IMG/VR virus record: IMGVR_UViG_3300017917_005257
Coordinates: 1-23,525 of that record
Direction: 5' to 3' (one strand)
DNA: 23,525 bases
Source: a virus
Part shown: positions 14,714 through 22,030 of the stretch, piece by piece
Position numbering within the stretch: position 1 is the stretch's first letter
How the letters are laid out: each line of letters begins with the position of its first letter
Notes under the pieces: model-generated
Seen by the model: only the letters and a program-made list of their open reading frames with translations
Databases searched by the model: none
What the model was told of the DNA's origin: nothing
Position numbers and translations under genes: made by a program

Positions 14714-14921
14714 GCTTTTTCTTGTTTACTGTTTCATACATTTTTTTGTGCGTATGCCGTTTTGAGGATGTAAAAATGTATAGACTTTTTGCCCTTAAAA
14801 AATTGCAAATCCTTTATTGTAGAGTATTTAGACCATCATGGTAAGTATTATATACCATCACGAAACAATCATTTTAAACAGGCTTCAATAGTGGTGAGTT
14901 TTGTATAAGAAAGTACCCAAT
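14714..14921. promoter_or_regulatory. Divergent intergenic region with operator-like repeats
   Basis: This 208-base gap separates the leftward protease gene from the rightward terminase operon, so promoters for both late blocks probably lie here. It contains ACCATCA twice (14832-14838 and 14854-14860, 22 bases apart, i.e. two helical turns) and an inverted pair ATGGTA (14838-14843) / TACCAT (14853-14858). That looks like a two-site operator for a dimeric regulator. I find no confident match to the Bacteroidota promoter consensus (-33 TTG, -7 TAnnTTTG) with correct spacing; TACATTTT motifs occur on both strands. No gene is visible. Confidence 0.4.
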
Positions 14922-15380
14922 ATGGCAAAGAAAAAAATACAGGAAAGAGTTGATGCTGCTGATTTGTATATTAATAGTGGCAGTTTAACACTTAAACAAA
15001 TAGCCTTAATTGTTGGCATTAGTGCAAAAACAATTGGGGAGTGGGCTAAAGAAGAAGATTGGGATTTGCAACGTACAGCTCAACAGGTAACTGTAGATAA
15101 GATTATAGCTGGCAACTACATGCAATTAGCTGCCATTCAAAGGCTAATAAAAGAACAGCAAAAGGGCATTCCAACAGCCGCACAAACAGACCAGCAACAT
15201 AAGCTTGCCGATGCAATTGAAAAGCTGAAGAAAAAGCAAAACCTTTCTACCTACCATCTAGTGTTAAGTGAGTTTGCAAAAGAATTAAACAGCAGCAACA
15301 ATGAAGCTGCTAAAATATTAGCTCCTTTAATGTTGGAGTTTATGAAACAAAAAGCTAAAACAATACGTGATGATGCTTAA
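14922..15380 (+). CDS. Terminase small subunit (Mu gp27-like)
   Basis: I start the gene at the ATG at 14922 (MAKKKIQERVDAADLYINSG), not the TTG at 14901. The 152-residue product has an N-terminal helix-turn-helix (LTLKQIALIVGISAKTIGEW), which binds DNA in many terminase small subunits, followed by helical segments (a QQHKLADAIEKLKKKQNL run) and a C-terminal LILAPL-type helix. This matches the size and design of the small terminase that selects DNA for packaging, directly upstream of the large subunit, with a 14-base or slightly smaller overlap. In Mu-like phages it recognises the pac site. Identification is by position and HTH only. Confidence 0.7.
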   Translation: MAKKKIQERVDAADLYINSGSLTLKQIALIVGISAKTIGEWAKEEDWDLQRTAQQVTVDKIIAGNYMQLAAIQRLIKEQQKGIPTAAQTDQQHKLADAIEKLKKKQNLSTYHLVLSEFAKELNSSNNEAAKILAPLMLEFMKQKAKTIRDDA

Positions 15381-16899
15381 GCCTGCCGATAAAAAACTCA
15401 TAGAGAATTTTGAAGAGTTGGTGGATGTTATTAAAGGCAGTACACCAATTGATTTGTTTGAAACAAACAAAGAAAAGGCTGCACGTATAAAAATGTTGCT
15501 AGGTGATTATGAGGCTTTTTGTAATTATTATTTCCCTGAATATTGCTTTGCTGCTTTTTCAAAGTTTCATAAAACTATACAAAAAGAAGTAGCAGAAAAA
15601 CCAAACAGTATTTATTTGGCTCAATGGAGTAGAGGCTTTGCAAAGAGTACACATTTAGGGCTTTTCTTGCCACTTTTTTTAAAGTTTAATGGCAAGCTTA
15701 CAGGAATGATTGTAGGGAGTATTAATAATGACATGGCTTCTGAAAAGCTAGAAGATATACGTGCAAACCTACAAGGCAATGCTCGTATTATTAACGATTT
15801 TGGAGAGCAAGTGAGTTACGGTAATTGGGAGAAAGGCATGTTTAAAACCAAAGATGATGTTGGTTTTTATGGTTTTGGTAAAGACCAATCTCCAAGAGGC
15901 ACTAGGTTTAAATGGCGTAGACCAAACTATGGTTTAGTTGATGATTTAAACGATACACGTCAACTAAAAAATTTAGATGGTGCAATTGCAGATAAAAACT
16001 GGGTAATGGAAGAATTAAAGCCAGCATTGTGGACTCGTAGTTGGTGGTTAATGATTGCTCAAAATAAATTTCATGATAATGCAATTACAACACTTATTGA
16101 AGAAGATGAAGAAATTGATGCAATCGTACACCGTGTAGATATTACCAATGAAAAAGGGGAAAGCAACTGGCCAGAGAATCCAGATTTTTCAGAGGAAGCT
16201 ATCAAAGCACTGGAAGAAACCGAAGGTGCAGGCTTTATTCGTGAAAGAAAAAACACCCCATTTGAAGAAGGTAAAATTTTTAAACTTGAGTGGTTACATT
16301 GGGTAACACCTTTGAGTTTGAATAAATATGATGGTGTATTAATTCACTATTTAGACCCTTCATACAAAAGCACCGATAAAAGCGATTATAAAGCGTGGGT
16401 GCTGATTGGTAAAAAAAATTTGGAATACCATGTTTTAAAAGCTTGGGTTGAAAGAACAACTAGTATGGATATGTGGCTTCATGCATACTCAATAGATGAA
16501 TGGGTTGGCGAAAAACAAACTGTAAACCACAGTATGGAAGCCAATTTTATTCAAGAAGAAATACATAGCAAAGAGTTAGATAGAGTTGCTATTGAACAAG
16601 GCTACATGCTACGCTGCCACATGGATTACAGGAAGAAGGCTGACAAGTTTGAAAGAATACAAACTATGCAGCCGCTCTTTAAACGTGGCTTAATCAAATT
16701 TAATATTGAAGAAAAGGCAAGTATTGGTATGAAACTTTTGAGAAGCCAATTACTAGCCATTGAAAAAGGAAGTAGAATAAATGATGATGGTCCAGATGCT
16801 TTAGAAGGAGCAATTTGGATGGCTGACAGGTACAACCAAAGAAGGTCGGCAGCTACCAGGAGTGGTAAATATAAAAAATCAACCAACAGATCTATATGA
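15370..16899 (+). CDS. Terminase large subunit
   Basis: A ~509-residue packaging motor. An ATPase half has a Walker A-type loop WSRGFAKST (about residues 86-94) and a Walker B-type YGLVDD segment (about 187-192), with SPRGTRFKWRRPN before it as in Mu gp28-like terminases. The C-terminal nuclease half contains YLDPSYKSTDKSD (~328-339) and an acidic GPDALEGA patch (~474-481) for metal binding. It drives DNA into the prohead and makes the headful cut. The gene starts at an ATG at 15370 (a GTG lies three bases before, another ATG three bases after), overlapping the small subunit. It overlaps the next gene by four bases (ATGA). Confidence 0.9.
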   Translation: MMLKPADKKLIENFEELVDVIKGSTPIDLFETNKEKAARIKMLLGDYEAFCNYYFPEYCFAAFSKFHKTIQKEVAEKPNSIYLAQWSRGFAKSTHLGLFLPLFLKFNGKLTGMIVGSINNDMASEKLEDIRANLQGNARIINDFGEQVSYGNWEKGMFKTKDDVGFYGFGKDQSPRGTRFKWRRPNYGLVDDLNDTRQLKNLDGAIADKNWVMEELKPALWTRSWWLMIAQNKFHDNAITTLIEEDEEIDAIVHRVDITNEKGESNWPENPDFSEEAIKALEETEGAGFIRERKNTPFEEGKIFKLEWLHWVTPLSLNKYDGVLIHYLDPSYKSTDKSDYKAWVLIGKKNLEYHVLKAWVERTTSMDMWLHAYSIDEWVGEKQTVNHSMEANFIQEEIHSKELDRVAIEQGYMLRCHMDYRKKADKFERIQTMQPLFKRGLIKFNIEEKASIGMKLLRSQLLAIEKGSRINDDGPDALEGAIWMADRYNQRRSAATRSGKYKKSTNRSI

Positions 16900-17135
16900 T
16901 AAAAAAACTACTAGCAGCCTTGCAACTGTGGGCAAGAAAAAAAACATACAGAAAAGCAGTAAAAACAGCCAATAAAGAACATGCTGAAACAGGACGTAAA
17001 GTTTTTGTTGTACTCTTTAAAGGTGAGTTTGTAGCACTGACTAAAAAAAAGTTAAAGCAGCTTAGAGCATCGGGGCAAATGAGTAACGATGCTGTAAAGC
17101 AAATAGAAAAGTTTGCAGTTTATTCTACAAAATAA
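16896..17135 (+). CDS. Small basic hypothetical protein in the packaging operon (79 aa)
   Basis: A 79-residue, Lys-rich protein with an N-terminal helical segment (KKLLAALQLWARKKTYRKAV), a short beta-like middle (GRKVFVVLFKGEFVALTKKK) and a helical end (MSNDAVKQIEKFAVY). It overlaps the terminase stop by 4 bases and is 5 bases from the next gene, so it is clearly in the head operon. No family is recognised. A role in packaging or head assembly would be a guess. Basic charge is consistent with binding DNA or RNA. Confidence 0.65.
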   Translation: MIKKLLAALQLWARKKTYRKAVKTANKEHAETGRKVFVVLFKGEFVALTKKKLKQLRASGQMSNDAVKQIEKFAVYSTK

Positions 17136-17140
17136 AAATT

Positions 17141-17596
17141 ATGTACGTAACCAAAAATGATTACAAAGGACGCATTAGTGTTGACCTTTTAAATATGCTT
17201 TTAAGTGAAGCAGAAAACGATATTTTGGCTCAAAGTAGTAAAGTAGCCGAAGATACTATTACTGCTCATGTTGCTACACTTTATGATGTTGCTGGAGAGT
17301 TTAGCAAAACAACAACTGCAAGAAATTACTATGTGTTAAGCATGGCTATCAATATTGCATTGTACAACATTTATCAACGTGCCGATGATGAAAGCATTCC
17401 TGATAAAATCATAAAAAATTACGATGATACAATAGATGATTTGCAAAAAATATCTATTGGCAAATCTCAATTATCACTACCACCAAAATCAGAAGATAAT
17501 AATGGAGCTGTAGATGCTACCGATGAAACTGCTGGCACTACAGGCGTGGGCTTAAGAAGATGGGGTAGTACACAAAAAAGAACACATAACGTTTAA
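17141..17596 (+). CDS. Head completion protein, gp36-like (DUF1320-type)
   Basis: A 151-residue protein. Residues 1-110 are largely helical, with the start MYVTKNDYKGRISVDLLNML and an AMNIALYNIYQRADDESIPD segment typical of the Mu gp36/DUF1320 family of small head-tail joining proteins. The C-terminal 40 residues (SQLSLPPKSEDNNGAVDATD and the Gly/Thr-rich GLRRWGSTQKRTHNV) are likely flexible. It lies between the basic small protein and the portal, rather than downstream of the capsid gene as in Mu. The family match is moderate; it may be a connector or adaptor between portal and neck. Confidence 0.6.
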   Translation: MYVTKNDYKGRISVDLLNMLLSEAENDILAQSSKVAEDTITAHVATLYDVAGEFSKTTTARNYYVLSMAINIALYNIYQRADDESIPDKIIKNYDDTIDDLQKISIGKSQLSLPPKSEDNNGAVDATDETAGTTGVGLRRWGSTQKRTHNV

Positions 17597-17606
17597 AAAT
17601 TTATAT

Positions 17607-18752
17607 ATGGGATTATTTGGTTTCAATATTTCGCTTAACAGAAATAAAACAAAAAATGCTGTTGCTGGTAAAGTAGCAAAAGAACGTGCCACCAATGTTA
17701 TAAAGAAACAGGTTAAAAGAGATGTATCGTACCAAATAGCCGATATTAAACTGGCTTTAAACATGGTGAAAAATGTTGACTATCCTGATAGAAGTAAGCT
17801 GTTTAAAATTTACGATTACATTCTGAAAGATGGTCATTTAATTAGCCAAATAAGAACAGCAATTATTAAGGTACAAAGTGAGCCGTGGATGTTATACAAA
17901 AACAATCAACCCGATGAAGCTGCATCTTTATTGTTAAGAAAAAAATGGTTTACAAAAATTATAAAAGCTGCTTTAGAAGCAGAATTTTACGGATTTACGC
18001 TACTTGAATTAAATGATTTAGATAGTACCAATTTTAATGTTGGTTCTATTGTTAATATAGACCGTGAGTATGTTTCCATAGAAAAAGAATGGATACTTAT
18101 TGAAGGAACAATTAATGGGTCTTATTTGCCATATGGAGAAATTAAAAACGAAATTGATTTAATTCAGTTCGGAGATGCTGAAAATTTAGGCACTTTACTA
18201 GAATGCTCTTACAATGCTATTTGGAAATTTTATGCAAGAAGCGATTGGAGCAGGGCAAATGAAAAAGTAGGTACACCAATACTTTCAATTATTGCCGATA
18301 CCAATAACGATAAAGAGTTAGATGCTATTGAAGCTAGAGCTGCAAATTTTGGGGCAGACGGTTACATGGTAAATCAAAAAGGCGATGAGGTAACATTGCT
18401 AGAACGCAAAAGCGATAATTTCCATGTTACATTTAAAGAAAACATTGCATTAGCGAATGATGAAATTTCTAAAATAATTAATGGGCAATCTGTAATTAGT
18501 GATGTTAAAAGCTTTGTGGGTAGTGCCGAAGTTGGAGAACGAACAATGGATGATTTTACAATGGCAAGATTGCAAAACATTGTTGATGAAATGAAAGAGA
18601 ATGTAATGCCTTATTTGATTAATAAAGGCTTTTCTTTAGAAGGTTACGAATTTGACTACCCAAGATTAAAGAGAGAAAGAGAATTAAGAATTAAAGGCAT
18701 TGAAAGCCCAACAGACCCAAAACAACCAACTACCCAAACAACAACAAAATAA
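17607..18752 (+). CDS. Portal protein (Mu gp29-like, DUF935-type)
   Basis: A 381-residue protein with the expected order of a portal: N-terminal basic helix, a segment with YDYILKDGHLISQIRTAIIK followed by QSEPWML, a wing-type domain (KEWILIEGTINGS), a long stem helix region (YNAIWKFYARSDWSRANEK) and a GTPILSIIAD motif. The motif block NGQSVISDVKSFVGSAEVGE with a trailing helix (DFTMARLQNIVDEMKENVMP) is typical of DUF935 portals such as Mu gp29. Twelve copies form the DNA gate at one vertex. The C-terminal tail is Thr/Pro-rich. It sits between the gp36-like and MuF genes, as usual for portal-MuF pairs. Confidence 0.8.
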   Translation: MGLFGFNISLNRNKTKNAVAGKVAKERATNVIKKQVKRDVSYQIADIKLALNMVKNVDYPDRSKLFKIYDYILKDGHLISQIRTAIIKVQSEPWMLYKNNQPDEAASLLLRKKWFTKIIKAALEAEFYGFTLLELNDLDSTNFNVGSIVNIDREYVSIEKEWILIEGTINGSYLPYGEIKNEIDLIQFGDAENLGTLLECSYNAIWKFYARSDWSRANEKVGTPILSIIADTNNDKELDAIEARAANFGADGYMVNQKGDEVTLLERKSDNFHVTFKENIALANDEISKIINGQSVISDVKSFVGSAEVGERTMDDFTMARLQNIVDEMKENVMPYLINKGFSLEGYEFDYPRLKRERELRIKGIESPTDPKQPTTQTTTK

Positions 18753-18760
18753 TTTTTGGC

Positions 18761-20125
18761 ATGTGTAATATTTGCGATGAAAGATTTTTTTTGAGCCGTA
18801 AACAACGTGTTCAACTTAATAGAGAGTTGAATATTGACGATGTTGTAAATACTGCTATTGATCAGCTCTATGATGATAGGGTTATAGATGAGGCTACAAA
18901 AAAACAATTATTGCAAACACATTATGAGCCTTTAAAAATTGCTGTTGAAGAAGGTTATGGCAAAAAGCTTTTTAACATTGAATATGGCACACCAAACTAT
19001 GAGTTTTTAAAAAACTTACAAACCAATACAGCAGTATTTGCATCGTTCAAAAATCATAGCTCCATTAAAGAAATGGTTGCATTGTTAAAAGATGCTGATG
19101 GCAACTTAAGAAGCCGTGATAGCTTTAAACAGGAAGCCCTAAAAATTGATGCAAATTATCGTGGTAGTAAATTAGACGCTGAATATGATACAGCCGTAAG
19201 ACAGGCACGTATGGCGGCAAATTGGCAACGTTATGAAAAGAATAAAAGGTTGTACCCAAACCTTAAATACATTCTTACAAAAGCTGCCAAACCCGATGAA
19301 AAACATTTGCAGTATGTAGGTATTATTCGTCCTGTTGATGATCCATTTTGGAACACACATTATCCACCCAATCGCTGGAGGTGTCAATGCTCTGTAGAGC
19401 AAACCGATGATGATGCTACTGATATTCCTGATAATTTACCACCAGTACCAGCCGACTTTTCTTTCAATAGTGGCAAGCTTGCACAAATATTTGATATTAA
19501 AAACAGCGAATACATTAAAGCCGCTTCTCCAAAAGAACAACCAAGTTTAATAAAAGCAGCTAAAAAATTAGTGGAGAATGAAAATGCTGTAAATGCACCT
19601 TATCAAAATTTATATACAGGCAAATCAACTGGCAATGTAGTAGAAGTACACCCTTTGTCATTCAAGAATAATAATGATCTTGATGTTGTGCAAAAAGTAG
19701 CCAGAGAATTAGCCAATTTTAAAGAAGGTCCAAAAATTACTCAAATATTGCCTACATTATCAAGCAAAGCTCAAAGGGAAATTTTATTGCCCGATGCTTT
19801 TAAATTAACTTCTCCTGATTATAGATTAGAGGGCAGATTATTTGATTTAAAAGTTTTTAGTGGCAATGCTCCTGGTAAAGAAACTATCGAAAATCAAATA
19901 AGCGAAAGTCATCAAAAAAATGCTGGAGCAGTGCTATACTTTCCTGATGATTATAATGTAACTGAATACCAATTATACCAAAAAATAAATAATAAGCTTC
20001 ATAGGAAAGAATATCAAGGTTTTGAAATGTATATTAAGTTTAAAGGCAATTGGAAATACTATACACAATCTGATTTCAAAAAAATGGTTGATGCAAAAAA
20101 AATACCTCTTCCGAAGAAGAGGTAG
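18761..20125 (+). CDS. MuF minor head protein fused to a C-terminal CdiA-type nuclease toxin domain
   Basis: A 454-residue protein. Residues 1-215 are the MuF (SPP1 gp7/Mu gpF) part: helical N-terminus, AVRQARMAANWQRYEKNKRL at ~145-163, YVGIIRPVDDPFWNTHYPP at ~185-203, and the Cys motif RWRCQCSVEQ at 205-214. Residues ~235-300 form a linker. The last ~150 residues fit the CdiA C-terminal tRNase/PD-(D/E)XK pattern: LPDAFKLTSPDYRLEGRLFD followed by LK, giving D353...D362-x-K364, then KETIENQISESHQKNAGAVL. MuF proteins are injected with phage DNA, and fusions to polymorphic toxins are known in temperate phages. No immunity gene is adjacent. Tandem TAG stops and a hairpin close the gene. MuF identification is strong, the toxin assignment moderate. 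Confidence 0.75.
   Translation: MCNICDERFFLSRKQRVQLNRELNIDDVVNTAIDQLYDDRVIDEATKKQLLQTHYEPLKIAVEEGYGKKLFNIEYGTPNYEFLKNLQTNTAVFASFKNHSSIKEMVALLKDADGNLRSRDSFKQEALKIDANYRGSKLDAEYDTAVRQARMAANWQRYEKNKRLYPNLKYILTKAAKPDEKHLQYVGIIRPVDDPFWNTHYPPNRWRCQCSVEQTDDDATDIPDNLPPVPADFSFNSGKLAQIFDIKNSEYIKAASPKEQPSLIKAAKKLVENENAVNAPYQNLYTGKSTGNVVEVHPLSFKNNNDLDVVQKVARELANFKEGPKITQILPTLSSKAQREILLPDAFKLTSPDYRLEGRLFDLKVFSGNAPGKETIENQISESHQKNAGAVLYFPDDYNVTEYQLYQKINNKLHRKEYQGFEMYIKFKGNWKYYTQSDFKKMVDAKKIPLPKKR
20103..20124 (+). other. Perfect hairpin at the end of the MuF-toxin gene
   Basis: TACCTCTTC (20103-20111), loop CGAA, GAAGAGGTA (20116-20124): nine perfect pairs, overlapping the first of two tandem TAG stops. 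There is no following T run, so it is probably not a terminator. It may slow ribosomes, stabilise the mRNA or mark a recombination junction. Confidence 0.5.
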
Positions 20126-20209
20126 TAGAGTAATGGCTCTGTTTCCGATGTGGCTTGCCAAAACTTAGTTTATGATTAGTTGTTCAATTCTTACACAAAT
20201 ATAGTAAAA
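20126..20209 (+). other. Spacer between the toxin-bearing MuF gene and the gpG-like gene
   Basis: This 84-base stretch holds a second in-frame TAG (20126-20128) and an 11-codon ORF at 20133 that is too short to support as a gene. I see no immunity gene here. It is loose compared with the 0-9 base spacing seen elsewhere in the operon. Confidence 0.4.
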
Positions 20210-20743
20210 GTGGCTGATAATGAAAATATAAAAGGAGTTGATGAAATGAAACGTAAACTGGCAGCAGCTCAGTTATACATTCAGCAAGATGTGCCTGAGA
20301 TTATTGGCATTGAAGCGGTTAAGCATTTTAAAAACAATTTCCAAGAAGAAGGTTTTGATGGTAAGAAATGGGCTAGCCGAAAAAGCAAACGCATGGGCAG
20401 CACCAATGGGCAAAAAGTATTGAGCATGAGTAGTGAGTTATCTGAAAGTATTGATTATAAAATTAGTGGCAATTCAATCACTATTTATTCGGATAAGCCT
20501 TACGCTAAAATTCACAATGAAGGTGGCAAGATTCAGGTAACTGATAAAATGAAAAGATTTTTTTGGGCTAAAAATAAAGAGGCTAAAGATGCAGGTGCAA
20601 TTGATGTAGCAGATATGTATAAAGCTATGGCATTAAGTAAAGAAATAACTATTGAACAAAGAAAGTTTATTGGCGATAGCCAAATGCTCATTGCAAAAAT
20701 TACACAAAAAGTAACTAAAGATTTAAACCGTATTTTAAAATGA
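20210..20743 (+). CDS. Phage virion morphogenesis protein (Mu gpG-like)
   Basis: The longest frame starts at a TTG at 20180, but I choose the GTG at 20210 because it gives MADNENIKGVDEMKRKLAAA, a typical beginning for this family. The 177-residue product has a helical N-terminus, a FQEEGFDGKKWASRKSKR motif and a KVLSMSSELSESIDYKISG segment ending in a YSDKPYAKIHNEGG element. That Y(A/G).IHN.GG pattern is the hallmark of the phage virion morphogenesis/tail S family (Mu gpG, PF05069). It helps form the head-tail joint. It follows MuF and precedes the neck gene, as in Mu gene order. Confidence 0.8.
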   Translation: MADNENIKGVDEMKRKLAAAQLYIQQDVPEIIGIEAVKHFKNNFQEEGFDGKKWASRKSKRMGSTNGQKVLSMSSELSESIDYKISGNSITIYSDKPYAKIHNEGGKIQVTDKMKRFFWAKNKEAKDAGAIDVADMYKAMALSKEITIEQRKFIGDSQMLIAKITQKVTKDLNRILK

Positions 20744-21195
20744 AAGTATATCCATTTTATAAAGCTATAAAGACCAGGTTGGGCAATACAGCACCAGCTT
20801 TTTTCTTTATTAATCAATATGCAGTTGGCAAACAAAACACCAGTTATAAAGTGCCAGCTATTTATATTGAAACCCCAAAAAACCTGCAATTAAATTTTTT
20901 AGGAAGAAAAATACAAGTTGCAAAAAATGCAGAGTTTAAAGTGCATTACATAAGCAATGCTCCTTTTAAAAACCATGATAATACTTTGCAGGATAGTGCT
21001 ATAAACAACCATGAAACAGTTGCACAAACTATTGAAACTTTATTGGCATTTTGGGAAGCGAAAGATAGTAATGGTAAATTACTCATGCAGCAGCTTGTGC
21101 CAGTAGGTAGTAATAACGCAATATTAATGGGAGAGCATGTTGTAAGCGTTTTAACTTTTAGAACAGCAGAAATGTACAGCTACCATTTACAGTAA
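20740..21195 (+). CDS. Neck or tail-completion protein (Mu gp37-like position)
   Basis: A 151-residue protein beginning MKVYPFYKAIKTRLGNTAPA, with a YKVPAIYIETPKN strand, a KNAEFKVHYISNAPF strand, a helix VAQTIETLLAFWEAKDS and a final strand LMGEHVVSVLTFRTAEMY. This alpha/beta layout (helix-strand-strand-helix-strand) is typical of phage tail terminator and neck proteins such as Mu gp37. It overlaps the gpG-like gene by four bases (ATGA) and is the last gene of the plus-strand head operon. Its TAA abuts the stop codon of the next, oppositely oriented gene with no base between. Family assignment is by size, layout and position. Confidence 0.6.
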   Translation: MKVYPFYKAIKTRLGNTAPAFFFINQYAVGKQNTSYKVPAIYIETPKNLQLNFLGRKIQVAKNAEFKVHYISNAPFKNHDNTLQDSAINNHETVAQTIETLLAFWEAKDSNGKLLMQQLVPVGSNNAILMGEHVVSVLTFRTAEMYSYHLQ

Positions 21196-21426
21196 TTATT
21201 GAATAAAGGTTACTTGTGTGTATTTAGAAACAGTATCAACACAAGGAACTTTAGTGCCATCTTCTTTTAAAATTTTTGCAACAGTAGTAGGAGATAAAAA
21301 TACATCTTCGGCAACTTGTTCTAAAATAGCAATGATTGTCCATTTCGGATTCTTTGCCCTATGGTATCTAAACCGTTGGCGTAAAAACTCGTTTCGTTTT
21401 GCAATTAAATCTTTGCTATGAGCCAT
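21196..21426 (-). CDS. Small helix-turn-helix protein (76 aa)
   Basis: A 76-residue basic protein: MAHSKDLIAKRNEFLRQRFR at the start, then a WTIIAILEQVAEDVFLSPTT VAKILK segment that has the spacing of a helix-turn-helix (AEDVFLSPTTVAKILKED). A C-terminal tail includes VDTVSKYTQ. It probably binds DNA. It is the only gene in the short minus-strand stretch between the bidirectional terminator and the end of the plus-strand head operon, convergent with it at zero spacing. Such a regulator could control the divergent late promoters or be a Mor/C-like middle regulator, but that is inference. Confidence 0.65.
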   Translation of the reverse strand: MAHSKDLIAKRNEFLRQRFRYHRAKNPKWTIIAILEQVAEDVFLSPTTVAKILKEDGTKVPCVDTVSKYTQVTFIQ

Positions 21427-21497
21427 GAATTATTTGTGGGATTGTTCTCACAAACTTCGCATACATTTTTTATGCTATAAAAAAAAGTTACTTACAA

Positions 21498-21525
21498 AAA
21501 AAGCCCTGCAAATGCAAGGCTTTTT
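21498..21525. terminator. Bidirectional rho-independent terminator
   Basis: Stem A5-GCC(C)TGC with GCA(A)GGC-T5, loop AAAT, one mismatch: on the minus strand it is GCCTTGC ATTT GCAGGGC followed by seven Ts, on the plus strand GCCCTGC AAAT GCAAGGC followed by five Ts. It can end the minus-strand gene at 21542 and also plus-strand transcripts that run through 21195. Confidence 0.85.
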
Positions 21526-21541
21526 AAATTAATATTAAAGC

Positions 21542-22030
21542 TTAATTCTTTTCAACAACTATAGTTGCAGTACCTTTTGATAGGTTACCATTAAAAATTA
21601 TTTTATCACTAATTGTATATTTTGTAATTGTGCCTTTTTTAAGCTCGTTTATATTCATTTTGGTTTCCCAATATTGTACAAATAAATAAGCTACTTCATC
21701 CCAAGTACCTGTAATAATGCACTTGTCTACTATTGCTTTATCTTCTTTTACACTACCGTAATAACTAACATTTAAATAGCCCTTCCCCATTTTCTTTTTA
21801 TAAGATGAAGCACTAATTCTATTTTCTTTCGGAGAAGATTTTGTATTAAAATCGCTTGTTGTGTAGTCTTTCCAAACAGTTAGATAAGCATTAAATTTCG
21901 GCATAACGTCAACAAGATTATATCCTGACATAACAACTAAATAGCCATGCGAACCACCAACATAATTGCTTTCTTTTGTTTGAGAAAAAACAATAATCGG
22001 CATTAACAGTAAGATGAATAATTTTTTCAT
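21542..22030 (-). CDS. Secreted hypothetical protein, possible prophage cargo (162 aa)
   Basis: A 162-residue protein with a signal peptide MKKLFILLLMPIIVFSQTKE; cleavage probably follows FSQ at about residue 17. The mature part includes YVGGSHGYLVVMSGYNLVDV, a Trp/Tyr-rich YLTVWKDYTTSDF stretch, GKGYLNVSYYGSVKEDKAIV and IITGTWDEVAYLFVQYWETK, so it looks like a compact alpha/beta protein of ~145 residues. No family is recognised. It lies next to early/regulatory genes, not structural ones, and is closed by a strong terminator, the typical setting of a prophage moron. It could alter the lysogen's surface or be the immunity partner of the MuF toxin, both speculative. Confidence 0.65.
   Translation of the reverse strand: MKKLFILLLMPIIVFSQTKESNYVGGSHGYLVVMSGYNLVDVMPKFNAYLTVWKDYTTSDFNTKSSPKENRISASSYKKKMGKGYLNVSYYGSVKEDKAIVDKCIITGTWDEVAYLFVQYWETKMNINELKKGTITKYTISDKIIFNGNLSKGTATIVVEKN

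Noticed and set aside
20133-20168. 11-codon frame after the MuF stop as a mini immunity gene
   Set aside because: Far too short, no recognisable features, and the spacer has no further support.
21218-21421. Plus-strand frame opposite the helix-turn-helix gene
   Set aside because: It is the antisense of a better-supported minus-strand gene and follows directly after the stop of the plus operon with no start context.
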